Below are positions 36,130-50,256 of a stretch of 64,000 bases of DNA, piece by piece. The position numbers and the translations under genes were made by a program. Source of the stretch: Aphelocoma coerulescens (Eukaryota > Chordata > Aves > Passeriformes > Corvidae). Each line of letters opens with the position of its first letter. Positions within the stretch are counted from its first letter, which is position 1. The notes under the pieces were generated by a model. It saw only the letters and a list, made by a program, of their open reading frames with translations. It did not search any database and was not told where the DNA came from. The stretch covers positions 186,001 to 250,000 of the forward strand of contig NW_027183519.1 in the NCBI RefSeq assembly GCF_041296385.1, read 5' to 3'.

Positions 36130-36600
36130 TGGAGGCACCTCAACGATCACCTGGTTCTGCTGCCACCCCCCCGATCAGGCTGCTCAGGGCCCTGTCCAGC
36201 CTGGCCTGGAACATTCCAGGGACAGGACATCCACAGCTTCTCTGGGCAGCCGGTTCCGATGTCTCAGCACCCTCACAGCTCTGCCAAACATCTGATCCCA
36301 ATCTCCCCAGTCTTCTAGTCTGAAACCCTTGCCCTTCTCCCATCGCTCTCTGCCCGCTTTAGGCACTGGGAGGCCGCAGTGAGGCCTCCCCGGACCCTGC
36401 TCCTCTCCAGGCTGGACAGCCCCGGCTCTCCCAGCCTGCCTGCAGAGGACAGGTGCTCCAGGCCTCCACACATCCCCACGGCCTCCTCCGGCCCTGCTCC
36501 ACAGGCACATCCTGCTGCTGCTGGGCAGAGCTGGACACAGCTCTGCACGTGGGGCCTCACGGGGCCTCGTGGGGCAGACCTGCACCTCCCTCCGCCTTCA
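36130..36600 (-). mobile_element. CR1 LINE 3' fragment
   Basis: The plus strand carries hallmark antisense CR1 phrases in order: CTGTCCAGCCTGGCCTGGAA, ATCCACAGCTTCTCTGGGCA, then CTCCTCTCCAGGCTGGACA, GCTCCAGGCCTCCACACATC and GAGCTGGACACAGCTCTGCA. The element is therefore on the minus strand and 5'-truncated. CR1 is the dominant avian LINE, which supports a bird origin. Confidence 0.88.
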
Positions 36601-39600
36601 GCCTCAGGAACCTGAGGATCACTGCAGCCCTTGGGTGGCAAAAGAAAGCCCACCCAAACACACCTGCCCAAAACAAAGAGAAATTTAAACTCTGCCTTAA
36701 CCCTCCTCCTCCAGGTTTATTAGTCTGTTGCTGTTTTAACCCTTATGAGAGTGTTTTAACTTTAACCCAGGTAAACAGCAATTAAAATAAGTTTGTGGGG
36801 TTTTTTTCCAAACTGTTGGAAGTGTAGCCATTCAGATTGTTATTTCAAGTCTCTGAAGTCTTGATATTTTCAAATGTTCAACTATTCCTCTGCCAGAATT
36901 TTGTAATAGGGCTGAGGGGGTTTGCTCTGCTCCCAGGGACCGACCTGCTCTGTCACGAAAGGTAAAACAGCAAAAAACCAGAATTAATATTCAGTTTTCT
37001 TCTTGCCATGCTGCTGCTGGACCTGTGTTCAGAGGGATGGGCTGGTGCTCCTGAGAGCAACAGGGAACCCATCTCAGGCCTGCCAGAGGCAGGGCTGCTC
37101 CTCAGCCATTGGTCCCATGGGCCCTCTCTGGTGTGGGAAGAGGGGTGGAAATGCATCCAGTGCTGAATAAGGATATTTTAAGCTCATGCTTTACATGAGG
37201 AAGATCATTTCTCACAAAAATGTTTCCATTATAACTGTTGGTTTTAGGTAATTGGCAACACATTGAGTGTTTAAGAATGGGTGGGGATGACTTCCCACTT
37301 TTCTGAGTCCAGTGTCTGGGACCTGAAGCACAGGCTTGTTCCGGTCATCATATTTGCATCCTTCATTTCTCATACTCAGTGCTTTGAGACCAGTAGGAGC
37401 TGCTTAATTATTTATGTATTAAATTCATATTTGGAACTGCTTTAGCATATTAGCATTTTCATGCAAAGTATTAAATCACCTTTAGGATTTTTCTTATCTA
37501 ATCCTCTGCCCTTTGGACCCAACATTTTTGGAAAGCAAAAGTGTTTAAACAGCTGAGGTTGTCTGAGTGGACTCAGTACCATGTGCATTTTGGGACAGGA
37601 CTGGATGGCTTTTAGAAGAAATGTGTCATCATGGGTAAGGGACAGGGGAGCACTGAGGAAGAGGGGCAGCTTTCAGTAAGTCAAACATTTGAAGGCTCTA
37701 GGGCTTGATCTCCCTCATCCCCACTGAACAATGGCAGCAGGGGCTGGGAGACCTTTACTGTAAAGCCCAACACTTTTTAATTAAAGATCCTATTGAAAAT
37801 ACTTATCGCTCAATGGTGAGAGGGAGAGAAATTTCCTGCCCCTTCACTGCACATCCCAGGGAAGCTGCAAAGGCCACATTCCTGTTTCATCTCCTCCCAT
37901 GTGGGTCAGCTTTGAAGCAAGGTGTAAGACCTTTAAACACCCACTGCCTTTCCATTTCAGGAAGGAAGAAGTTTTCATCTATTACCTTCCAAAAATAAAA
38001 GATTATTTATAGCCAACAGCCTAAACTAAGCCCAAATTGAGCTGGCTTGGTATACTAATCACCTGGAGGTACAGCATCAGTGTTTTGCACATGATTAGCT
38101 ACAGTTTGCCAGGAATTTTTGGCAGGAGAAGACACCTCAGGGAGTGAGAAACCCAGAGTTCACTGGACAGGGGTTGTCAGCTCTGTACTCTCCCAAGTCA
38201 GGGCTATCCTGAGGATCAGAGCAAGGGTCATGAAGTAATTTAAGAAGGGTGAATGTAGTATAGGATATTGTATATCAAAGTAGTCCACTGCAGGGCAATC
38301 ACTGATGACAAGAAAACCTACAATGGCATGAGAAAACCTGCTTTCCACCCCAGCTGGATCAATGCTGCCTCTCTCTCTGACTCACTCTCTTTATTAACCA
38401 AAATTATTTTGATCTGAAGGTAGACAAATAACTGGATTCCACAAGGCAGCAGAGGTCCAGCGACGAGCCCAGTCCTTCAGTCCCATGACCATGGTTGTGG
38501 TTGCCCACAGGGGTCCTGCCCATGGGCAAGCAGGTTTCACTACCAGGCAACCCAAGTGAAAATGGGATGCATCACCCTCCCAGGCTGCCAGGGACATATG
38601 GTGGGTTATTAGTGGGAGGCAGCCAGACACCTGGCTTCCCACACAGGTTGGCACAGGAGCAGGTCTGCACTCTCTAGAGCAACCCTGCAGACCAGTCCCT
38701 CTAAATCCACCATAGGGATGCAGGGAAATAGCAAGGATTACCAAAAGAAGCCCCAAAAAGATTATATTCTTGAATAATGATAATTTTTACTAGTCTCACT
38801 GAGGATTGCATTTTACTTCACATGTCAAAATGTGCCTTTGCTTGACTCTAGCAATGGTTGTGACTTCAGGGTATGTTTCCTCAAAGTGCTGATGGATGGT
38901 CTATTAGAGAAATACATATTAAGACTGTTCAGAGTAAGTAAAAACATTTTTTACCCTCCCTGATGGTAGGCAGTAGGGGATGGCTTGTTCTGCAGAACAA
39001 ATATGTCTCTGTCTCTGATTTCCTTTGCTCATTTTTTTCTAATACTCCTCAAAGGTTTGAAATTCTTCCACAGAGTCTACATGGTCTTGAAAGCTGAGCA
39101 AGATTTGTAGCTTGCTCTGAATCTGAGACAACATCTATGAGTGTGCTTGCAGGGAAATGGGCTTTTCAGGCAGTAACGAAATGGGGAATGTTTTTCCATA
39201 TATAGCCTATGTTGCTTGTTCATACCCCAGGCCTAACACCAGGAAAACTCATTTTCGTAAATTGCTTTCTTGTGAAGGCAGGTATCATAAAGCGTTTTAT
39301 ACAGCGTTAGGCAAAAATCATCTTTAAGAATTGGGTCACTGTGGTAACCACTTCTTATCTCAAAATCAAATAGCCGTTATGGCTGTAATTAAACAATATA
39401 TGATTTCTACTAAGAATTATTCTGAATTATAATTCATTTTCTGTCACAAGCTGGAATTATTTTTATTGCCCCCAAGGGCATCAGCATTTGATCTAATTCA
39501 GCAGTGCAAAACTTCACAGAGAGAGACTATAACCTGCTTTGAATCTACTGTCAGAAATCATGGTCAATGCCTTCAATCTCTTAAATACTTCAACCAACTC

Positions 39601-42600
39601 CACAAAATATCAGTAATAATTTTTGAGGAAGGCAGAAAGTAAACAAGGTCTCCTGAATCTTGTGTTTCATTGCAGCTAGCCACATGTCCTGAGCCCAGTG
39701 GTGCACAAAGGGGCCAGGGCTGCTGCCGTACACAGGTGAGTGGACAGGCCACAAATTCAGATTTTCCCTTGGCTTAAGCAGAAACTTTATTTAAAAACAA
39801 TAAAAAAATATTTTGAAAATAAGAAAACCTCTCCGTTTTTCTTCCTTGGGCATTTTTACCTGTCACTTCTGTTCTTGGGATCAAGGTCATGCACAGAAAC
39901 CTTGGCAGACTACTGGGACACAGTAAACATCATTCACAGGTGAATCACTGTGACTGCCTTTAAAACCATAACATAAGTAACAGGAGCACGATGCTCCACG
40001 TGGAGCCCAATCAAGCTGTTTTTCAAATAAAGGGGAAAAACCCAGCCTTGTGATTAGGTGAGCTGCACCAGCTGGCTCTGATGGGAGTTGTCCACAGGTG
40101 GCTTCAGGGAGGAGCAAAGCCCCCACTGCTAATATGAACCATTTCCAAGGGAGTAGTGGTAGGGTGGTTCTGTTCTTTCCTTCTTGGTCTGGAGCTGTAC
40201 CAGGTCAGGAGGCTTTTAGCAGGACTTTTTGGTACTCGCACCTGGGAGTCCTTTTTTTTTTTTTTTTGGGTGGAGGGCTGCAGATGGTTTGTTCTCTAGC
40301 TAACACATTATGGAGCAAATATATGCCTATGTTCTATGTAAATATTAATAGACTTGTTTGCCTGAATGTTTGGTTTTTTTTTTTTTTATCTCTCTCTCTC
40401 TCTCTCTTCAAGAGAGAGGCAAAACAAACATTTACTTTCCTAAAAACCTGTAAATTTTTGAGGCACTTGTTTCCCTATAATGCAGTTGTGAATCCCTGTG
40501 GGCTCCTGAGTGTTTTCTCCTGGAAGTGAATTTACTCCTTAGTGGCTGCAGTTATTCCAGAAAAAAAACATGGAAAGCCTTTTGGTGCTTAAAATGAGGA
40601 TTTTTCTCTTCCTGGTCTGGAGGAGCAGTTTCCTGTGCTCCAGATGAGCAGCAATGTTAGTTTAATGAGCCATGGACTAGTATTTTTTATTCTTTTGGAG
40701 CTATTCTGGCCACCCATCTACCCCAATGGCTCTCAGTGGAAAAATATTTACAAATCATCAGGCTGCCTAAAGACTTTCAGGAAAGAACCCTGTAGAAAAC
40801 CCCAGTCAACCAGAAGAACCCAAATATGTCTATGGGGCCTGAGCATTGCACCCAGGACAGTGGCAACCCTGCCTGCAGTGGCACAGCCACTGCTTGTGTT
40901 TTGGGTCTTGCACAGGGATGCTCTCAGCACTGACTACAGCCTCCCCACCACAAGGGTAACGCTGTGGGCTTTCCAGGTGAACCTTTTGAGTGGTGAATGG
41001 CTTCATTAAGCCTGGACTAATAAATAGTTTAATTTGCTGAAGCACAGCTCAACAAAGTGCAGTTCAAAGGTGAGTTAGCTCCAGCATGCTGTGCGGAGGG
41101 CAGTGGAGGACGCAGGCAGTGGGAGGGCTCTGCAGACTCCTGCAGTGGTGCTTCCGTAGGCATGGAGTGACACTGAATGGAGGGGCAGCATCAGAGGAAT
41201 GCCCTTCGCGAGAGGGGCATTCCTGACCCTGCAGTTTTCCCTGTCACTGCTCAGGGACAGGACTAAGTGTAAGGCGGCTCCTGTGGCAGAGGGATTAAGC
41301 CTTCTGGCCTTGAGGCATGTCTGTGGCTTTGCCCTGGGCATCCATCCCTTAGCTCCACTGCAGAGCATCAGTATTTTGACCTTTCCTCTGTTGGCTTTTT
41401 CCAGAGCCTCCCTGTTGGTTTCTCTGTTCTTCTTTGACAGCTCAAGCTAATGGTTTTGTCCCCAAACCAGTGTCTGATTTTTTTTGTCTTCTCTCTTCAA
41501 TTTTTTTGAAATATCCAGCAATTCTCCTTTTTCTCCTGAGCTGCTGCAAAAGAGTCATAGCTGAGCTGTGGTTCAAGCTATGGGAAAATATCCTGTGCCC
41601 ACTCCCCACCCCAGCCCCCAGTGCAAGTAGGTTTTAGTGTCAAGCAGTGTCTTCAAGTGGGATATCATTGGCAGGGGCTGGATCTTTGCACTGCCATGAA
41701 TTGTTAGCCTCCTCTGCCACCCTCATTTCTATGCTTGCTGGCATAGCCCTACCCTTAGATTCAAGAAATGAACTTGTCTGTGTTGACACTTGAGACTACA
41801 CTTTTAGTTTTCAACAGAGGGTGTCTGCAGTGTGAAATCCTGCTCACTACCAAGGACGTGCTTCATAGTCCCAGCCAGTGGGGACAACAACTCCTCCCTT
41901 GTCAAGCTGCTTCATGAACAGTGGAGTTGAGATGTGCTGCAAGCAACACGAAAAAATGGTGTGTTAGTGCTGCACCCTTGAAACTGAAGAAAGGCCTTCT
42001 TTCTTTATCCAGCCTTCTTATTTTGAGCTGATCTTCCCTTCCCAACTCTCCCAGCAGCACTTGGGGTCAGAAAGAGTTTTGAGGGAGGGGACTCCTCTGC
42101 AGCACTGCAATTTTGGCAGTCCTCGTGCTGAACTCTGAGGAGCCCTTGGCAATAATAATTACTCAAGATTGCAGAGGCTATGTAATCAGAGCCATGCGAA
42201 GCTTGGAGGAGCCTACTTCAGTTTGAAGTACATTAGCCTGCTCAGAACTGGAGAGCAGAAACCAGCATGAGGCACCCTCATGCCATGAAGTGAGAAACAA
42301 ATCCTGTTGTTTGAGCTGGCTACCAGGATGAGGTGGCCCTTCAGTTACCTTCTCACACTGAATTCATTTCCTCATCCTCTGGAGAGGGCAGGACACGATG
42401 GCCCTTGCCCATCAGAAAGGAGGAAAGAAGAGAGATTTGCTCACAAGACAGAAACAATACATTGCCAAGGTAGGAACCACCCATCACCTCTCTTTTGGCA
42501 AACAGAACATCAAGCAGAGAAAAACTCTCCTGAAATTCCAACATTCACTGCACTCATCCCCTACTCATTGTCTTAAAGATGAGGTAATGTTCTTAAAGGG

Positions 42601-45600
42601 CTTCCCTGTGCAGGAGCATCTACCCTGCAACCTGCTGGTAGAGCAGTTCAAGAAACTGGGCCTTCACGCTGCTTTTTCTTCTCAAAATGACATCCTGCCA
42701 TGCTACGGCTTTAGAGACTTCTCTTAGGTATGGCAGTGGGCTGGTTAATGGGATTGGAGGAGGAAAACCAGGCTGAAAGAGGTGACCAGGAGATCCAAGT
42801 AATGAAATGTGACATCAGCAGGGTCCCTGCCTCTCAGCAGAGGTCCTTCAGCCAGGTGTACCTGTGAGGGAGAAAGGACCTATGGATGTATCTGTTCCTG
42901 GTGCCTCTGATAGCTGTTGTGTGTGAACAGATTACTTGCACTGAAAGATGAGTACCTGAATGGTCAGAACAGCCTTTACAGTTCCCTGAGTTTCAGACTT
43001 CAGAGGGGACTTGTTGGGGTACCCTCTCCTGTGTCTCCTTTGTGCCCAAAGTCTGTTTGCAGTTTCAGCCACTGCTGTATCAGTTTTACAGACACATCCC
43101 AGATTTCTGGTACCAGAATGCCTGGGCCACAGGCAACCAGGTGCTCTCTCTATAGCTGTGGGCATTAAAGCACCTGTAACTTCCTTATCCATTTACAAAA
43201 GAAGAGTTTGCTCCAGGCATCCTGGGTGGATTACTGTTGGTCTCATGGCATTTCTTTAGTTAATAAAATGCCCTCATCTGGGAAAAGCCCATGCTCTGTG
43301 ACCCTGCAATGTAAACTATACATTCAGGCTGGTTTATTTAGAGAGCAGACACAAGCACAGGCCTCCTCTTGCAGCACCTTTATTCAAAGGTAGATAGTCA
43401 AAAGACATTTGCCACTTGCCTTTACTGAGGGAAGAGTCATTGTAACCACATGATGCTTCTGCTGAGGCTTAGAAAATTTGTAGTCTCTTGCTGTCTTCCC
43501 CTCTGCCCAAATCTGGTTTTCCCTGCTCTCACCAACATAAGTACCCTGTGCCTCTATGCTGAACAAATGCAAGAGGAAAGGGAACTCTAAAGGGTTTCCT
43601 CAGGCCAGTGTTTTCCTGCATCAAGCAAAAAAAAACCCCAACCTGTTGTCTTTTGCCACAGGGATGCAAACGGTGGTCAGAGCAAACCGGAAAATTGGGT
43701 GTGTTACTTTTGCAAGGCCTGAGGCAGCCGTGGCTGGTGTCCACGGCTTCTGGAGCAGAGGAGTGTACGCAGCTGGGAATTAGGAAGTACAATAATAGTT
43801 CCTGCACTATGATGTAGGGTGTGTATCTCATTCACAGGTGCTGCTGCCCCCCCCGCCCCCGATTCATGCTGTGCTTCTGCTACACTGAAAACTGCCCTTG
43901 CTGTTATGTAAGAGGTAACAGGATGCCAGTAGATGTATCAGTGAACTCTGAGGTTTATGTGACTGCTGGTTTTAAGATGCTTAAAGCCTATCAGGGCTGT
44001 GTTATTTTGTCTGGTTGAATCAGGGCAGTGCCTGAAGTCCCCAGGTTACTGCTCAGACCTGCTACCTGCCAGGACTGGCTCAGTTTAGTGTTGATGTTAT
44101 GGAGATGGGAGTTGCCTTGGTTGTTTTGTCTCAGCAAGTTAGATCAAGAAAGCTTTAAGAGGAGTTTCCAGCAAGCTTTAGGACAAATGGACGATAGATT
44201 TAGCTCTGCTCATCTGCTGCAGTGTGGTCTTGCTATTTGGCCAAGACACCTGGGTGCTACAGCAGTGGTGGTGAGGCAGAGAGAGACATACACAAAATTC
44301 CCATCCTCAGGAGCCAAGGTGAATACAGAAGAAATACCTGAAAAGAAATTTTGCACTATCTGAGCTGCCCATTTATAAGGTAGTGATCAGCTGGGATTGC
44401 TGGGTAAATGAGTGCTTGCCAACTTCCAGGCAGGTAATTTCTATATGTGAATGAGGATGGCAAAGGCAGGTGCCATCGTTGTATACAGGCAAGAAACCAA
44501 GGGATCTTCAGGGTCTTTGAGTGGCAACTTGTCACCGCTCCAGCAAAGTTTGCATGGAAACACATCACAGTGGCTTCGTATTTACTTATCCAACAGGATT
44601 CTGGTTTTTGGTTTGAATTTTATTAGCTATTAAATGGGACTTATGGAGCACCAGACTGCATCCTTGACAGGTTGTGAACATGCGTTTTATTCACAAAACT
44701 CATTCCCCTCGTACAGCCAGGTGTAAAGGTGGTCAGGAAAGGACCAGCTGGGCTGGCAATGCTGTGCCAGTCCTCAGTGGCACTGGAACCTTTCTTCCAT
44801 CTCTCTGCTGAGCACTCATCCTTTGGATGATGAGAATTCATTTTAGCCAGCTTTTTCTAAACATTGGAGCATCTACAAAAGGCTTTTCATGCTACAGTTT
44901 TTCATCCATTATATACATAGGGGGAAAATTATCCCAAATCTTATCTTTCAATGGGTACAGGAAACTACTTACTGGTCTGGTTCCCACCTCATATAAGAAG
45001 GAGGATGTGTGCAACTGGGTTTTCTCCTCATCACTGAAAAGGTGAGTTCTGTTACAGTTGTTACTGCTGTTTTGTCAGTAAGCTTTGGGCAAACAGCCTG
45101 GGAACTGCTGAACATGCCAGAGACTCAAGGCCCTGACTCATTTGTTCATCCCACTTTGCAAAATAATTTAATAGAAAATAATTTAAGTGTGGACTTAGCT
45201 GTGTTGCTGAATTGAGACTTTGGGGTAAAGTCCCTGCTGGATTCAGTTCATCTTAAGCAGATATTTATCAGAGCTTGGGCAAAGCCACTGACATTTTGCT
45301 AAAAGTGCTTCATAAAAATGCTGCTGCTGCTAACTTGGACACAATCACATAGGCATTTTGGGAAACAAATGAGTACCAATCAGTGTTGTGCTGGATGAGT
45401 CATATGGGAAAGGGGGAAAATTGGCTGATTTTGCTGTTTTTAAGGCAGTCAGCCATACTGATGTGAGTGGCAAATAGGAGAGCCAGGCAAAAGTCATCTA
45501 TGATGGAGTCTATGATAGCCTGCTATTCATTTTGGAGGAAAACTGGCAGTAAAAAGGATCATCAATGAGCTCCAGCAGAGTTTATTCTAATTTTGTCAAG

Positions 45601-48211
45601 CTGACTCCTTAATTAAATGGCTGTTTTATGGGGAACTGGAGAAGTATTGGATGTGTGGTAGCAACAGGTAGAGGCTGTCATCGCAATTCATCTATTTTTT
45701 CTGAACTCTGAGAAAACACTTTCCACCTCTGAGAGGCTCTTCTCCCAAAATCTACCAATCCTTCCCTGAGCAGACAAGATTAAAAGTGTGCATCTGGGGG
45801 TCCCCTTGTTTCTATCATAGCCACCTGCTGCTGTACCCCAGCTACAGAGGATAATTTTGCTTTTAGTTTCCAAACAGTGCCCAGACATTTTTCTTTTCCT
45901 AAGGGATAATTCAATTCCTTTTGTGAACTCATTTTGGGTCATACTGCGACTATACTTCAATCCTCTTATTAACCCCATATTGAAGGCAAGCATAGTACGA
46001 TTGGAGAAAAAGAAGTACAGTTTGTTTATCTTTACTGAAGGTCTTGTTTCCTTCTCCCCATGCCCAGGGCTTTCTCTGGGTTTCAACTCAGCAGCCCCTC
46101 CATCTTAATGCTCTTCTAGAAGAGCCACAGGACATGCACCAGGGCACTTGGTGGAGCAGAGAAGAATGAACTGGGGGGTCCACAACTGCAGAGGTGCCAC
46201 CTTCACAGTCGCAGCCAATTAGTATTAGTAACCTGTCACAGGTAGGTGTTTTCCAGACTCCTTGTGTGGCATGCAGTGGGTTTTTATCTGATCCCCCTGC
46301 CTAATCATGAGCAAACTGGAAAGCAGATGGCAATTATCCACAACACTAAGGGAGGCTTGGGGGGAAGGTGTTGTGCCTTTCCTTCCCGGTGCCTCAAGTG
46401 TGAAAGAAAGGTAGTGAGTCCTTGTTTACTGGGGTGAGGCAAAGCTCACAGCTAGCAGGGGTGCCCTGATCTCCGACTTGTGACTGAGAGAAAACAGCTG
46501 CTTGGAAATGGGTTTGAAAACATGGTGGTGCCTGGTTCAAAATGTCTAGCTTGATGACGTTGTGTTTTCAGGAAGTCCCAGTTAAGATGTATAACACTGG
46601 AAGATGCTTATTCTGCCTGCACTTAAGTCTTTCCCCAAACAGGTCTTGTTGATTGCTGAAGAGTATGTGTTGACATACCTGGTAGTGATAAATTTCACAG
46701 AGCTGGAGAATCACAGATGCTTTACTGCCTTTGGGAATACCCTAAGGATAATTGCATTTAGAGTTAGTATTCTTTATATATTTTACTGTCCAGTGAAAAA
46801 CTCTGCTCCCTGAGGTGTGGATCCACACCTTTCTTCTGGTGAGGCAGAACTACAGTCTAATTCATTATAAAGATAATTTGGCAGCAGGAAACTCAGAGGC
46901 CCCTTGATAATATCAGGGAAACTGACACAACCTTAAAATATTTAGATTTTATTTTGTGATGGAGGCTTCCATGCAGCCTGGATTTTTACATTGCACTGCT
47001 TTTCCCCCCTGTACATCCAAGGCAGGGGATGAGGCCAGACACACCTTGGTGTTTGCTTGTAAGGCTGGGCTTGTGCTGTGGACTTGTGATGCAGAGCTGC
47101 ACTGGGGCTGACAGTGCACTGCCAGCTCTTGAGAGCTGCAGCATCCCCTGAACCACTCAGCCTCGTGCCAAGATGTGTTCCCAGGGAGGCCTGAGGGCTC
47201 ACACCCACCTTTAATTAACACTGCCCCATCCAGGCTTTGGATAACCTTGAGTAGTTTCAGGCCTTTGCAACTTTTACCATAAAAAAGAAAAAAAAAGGAA
47301 TTTGCCAATGGAGAGGGGATGTTGCCAGGTGCTGTCCCAGCAGTACCCACTATGTGGCAGAGATGGTTTTACAAAAGGTCCTAAATCCTTCTGGGACCAG
47401 TTGCCAGGGAGCATCCCATGCAGAACATGAACCAAGTAAAAATGCAAAGCTCATCTTGCATCTGTCTTACCTTAAGAAATTCTTAGGGCACTAAGGACAT
47501 AGTATTACAGTACTTGTACCTTTTTAATCCATAAGTGAAAGCGATGTGGGTTATCATATGTGGTAATGTTTGAGAGCTGAATGACAGAGCTGTCAGCTGT
47601 GGGACACTGAAATGACAGCCCTTTAAAGTGCTGTCAGGTCTTGTCAGACACTTTTACCATAACACTTATTTTAGCCTCTGGAAGACAAATCTATTGTGTC
47701 TTCCATTTCTGGGGGTCTCCTTAAAGCACTGCTATTCAGCAGTGGGATGTTTAACAAAATGGCTTTCTTGAAGCTGTCTGCACTGTAGGTAAGATCTCCT
47801 CCCTTACCAGATACAGGAACCCCACCAATGCCATAGTCAGGGGCTTTGAGCAGGGTTCCCAAGACACAGAGACATTTTCCAGGCCTTGTGGCTTCCACAA
47901 AATGCAGAGATCTGTGTGCGATGCTCTGTGATTGCCTGGTGTTTGCATGTGACCTGCTTGGGCCTGCATGGGATCCCCCTGTCTGGCAAAGCCCACCACT
48001 TCCCAGGCCCCGACCTCTCTGGTGCAGAACAGCTTCATACAGCAGTGAAATCTGCTGGGGCTTGGCAGTGTGTTGGCCTGTGCACTCATTGGAGTGATAA
48101 GGAAAGAGGGGACACTCTCCATAATACCACCAGTGCTAAGGTGGGCTGGGCAGAACCTCGCTGCTCCCATCCAAACACGAGTGCCAGTGTTTGGCCTCGC
48201 CTTCTGCCCTC
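36601..48211. other. Intergenic region upstream of RNF4, no gene seen
   Basis: Many short open frames but none with family signatures or consistent splice structure. Simple sequence only: T16 at 40252-40267, and T14 followed by (TC)n at 40374-40408. I see no RNA gene. Confidence 0.5.
40374..40408 (+). repeat. Poly-T plus (TC)n microsatellite
   Basis: Fourteen T then about ten TC dinucleotides. A separate T16 run is at 40252-40267. Confidence 0.9.
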
Positions 48212-48411
48212 CTGTGAAAAACGAGGTTCACTCTCCTGTGAGAATTTAAAGGGTTTAATATAAAGGCAATAAGAGACACATAAAGTAAAGCAAAGGGGTA
48301 ATGGCTGGGTGCCTTGGCGCTCTGCCAAGAGCACACCTGATGCTAGAGGTGAGTCCTTTTTATACCATTTTTACTGTCTGTTCTTCATCCATATTAAAAC
48401 TTTTCCCGGAG
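48212..48411 (-). mobile_element. Possible older LTR, left half, interrupted by the provirus
   Basis: The minus strand reads TATTAAACCCTTTAAATTCTCACAGG, like the polyadenylation end of an LTR, close to a possible terminus TTTTTCACA near 48212. Together with 54628-55008 it could be one older LTR split by the provirus. No target duplication was found for it. Confidence 0.3.
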
Positions 48412-48787
48412 TATTACCGCAAGCCTGGTTCCTATGGTATAGCACCGTGTCCCGCAGCCATAGGGAGGAGGAGGAGGAGAAGATCCAGCAGGCAGGAGTT
48501 GTGCAGCAAGATTGATTTATTTAATTATTTTACAAACTCTTTTATAGACTTTTTTCTTCATAGCCTAATTGGACAAAGGGCCAGCCACCCCTTGGGGGTG
48601 ATTGGCTAAAATCCTAAAACATCCATTGTCAAAATATTTTTCTACTATACCATAAACAAGACTTTTCAAGGTTGCAGGTGTCTGGGTTGTTTACATTCCC
48701 TGCTACCTCTTCTGTGAGAGAGAAAAGTCTCTCACGGACTTAGAAAATAACAAGAAAATCCTCGCTAGCAGCATTTTTGTATCTACA
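48412..48787 (-). repeat. 3' LTR of the provirus
   Basis: 376 bp, same length as the 5' LTR with two differences seen. The sense start TGTAGATAC at 48787 abuts a polypurine tract. The sense end GGTAATA at 48412 abuts the target duplication. Confidence 0.95.
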
Positions 48788-48800
48788 ATTCCCCCTTTTT
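48788..48800 (-). other. Polypurine tract
   Basis: The minus strand reads AAAAAGGGGGAAT directly before the 3' LTR, the normal plus-strand primer position of a retrovirus. Confidence 0.85.
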
Positions 48801-48916
48801 GTTTTATAAGATAACAGCTCTACTATTAATGCCAAATAGAAATCTACATCAGTTATTAATTCTAAATATGTCCTTAAGGCTTTAACTATCTGACTCCATA
48901 ACAAGAAATTTAAAGT

Positions 48917-50161
48917 TCAGTCTCTGCTTGTGGAAGGACCATCTGCCTGATGGTTGACATCCTGGTCATCATCAGAAGAGTCATTAGGCTGATGCTCTAC
49001 ATTCTGGTCGCCATTTGGATGATTGGCGTTCTGGTCATCATTCAGAGGTTGCCTGTTCTGCCTCTGGTGCCGTAGGTCAGGGCGAACGCATTTTGCAGGT
49101 AGCCACCGTATCCCAGTATCTGTGGAAACGCAAGCATACCCACGACCCCAGACGATAAGCTCATGTGGGCCTTCCCACTGGTTAGTGAGTAAATTCCGCA
49201 CCCAGACTTTTGCCCGGGGCAGTTGTCTGTCACCTGCAGACTGCAATGAGAAAAAATGATTCAGAATAACAGGATTATTTGAATTTTGTGGTACTGTAAG
49301 GTGATTAATTGTATACAAAGCTTTTGCTAGTCGGCTCTGTGGGGTTTCTCCATGCATTCCCCTTTTCTGTTTGTCCAAAACATGCTTCAAGGTACCATGA
49401 GCGCATTCAACAATGGCTTGGCCAGTAGGAGAATGTGGGATACCAAAGGTATGGTCTACACCCCATAGGTGTAAAAACTGCCGTGTCTTCTCGGAGGCGT
49501 AGGCAGGACCATTATCGGTTTTCACAGAAGCTGGCACGCCCAGGACTGAGAAAGCCAATTTCCAATGGGCAATGACATCACGGCTCTTCTCTCCAGTGTG
49601 AGCAGTAGCCCACATAGCTGAGGAGAAAGTGTCAATAGACACGTGCACATATTTCAGCCGACCAAATTCTGGGACGTGAGTTACATCCGTTTGCCAAATC
49701 TGCAAGGCTTTTAGCCCTCTGGGGTTTACCCCTGCTGGCAAAGGCGCAGCGAGTCCGTGACAGTCAGCACAAGCGCTGACAATGTCGCGCGCCTCGGTTG
49801 GCGTTAAATGAAACTGCTTCTGCAGGGTATGTGCACTTTGATGGAAGAAACCGTGCGATGCCTTGGCTTGTGCAATTTTGTCAGGCTGAGGCCCTACCCA
49901 TGCAGGGTTTGCCAGCATGTCAGCCCTGGCATTGCCTTCCGTTAGAAAACCTGGTAAATTGGTGTGGCTTCGAATGTGCAGAATGTAATACGGATGCACT
50001 CGAGCCTGAATTGCAGACCACAAGGTTTGCAACAGCGAAAACAGAGCCGCATTATTCACCTCCTTCAGAAGGGAACAATCTAAGCGTTGGGTGATATCTG
50101 CTACATAAGCAGAGTCAGTAACCAAATTCAAAGGTTCCTGTGAGAATCGCTGAAAAGCCAT
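48917..50161 (-). pseudogene. pol: Provirus pol remnant: RNase H C-terminus plus integrase
   Basis: 414 codons. Residues 1-80 hold the end of RNase H (VTDSAYVADI; HIRSHTNLPG...NARAD). Integrase follows, with an HHCC zinc-binding region (HQSAH, then CADC), catalytic residues in WQTDVTH, KTDNGPAY and the Glu of GQAIVE (D, D, E all present), and a C-terminal domain. It ends in an unusual Asp/Gln/Asn/His-rich tail of about 45 residues. The polymerase (palm, YxDD) domain is absent: only about 95 bp separate the protease stop from this frame. The integrase looks intact, but the protein lacks its normal precursor. Confidence 0.88.
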
Positions 50162-50256
50162 GGTAACAGCCCTTAATTCAACTAACTGAGCAGAGTCTGA
50201 CTCGGATTGGTGTGTTAATGAACCACCACAAAGGCAGTGTAGGATACTGTGCGCCC

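Noticed and set aside
35812..36585. Several 60-170-codon frames on both strands
   Set aside because: They overlap the CR1 fragment and its GC-rich flank; not coding by pattern.
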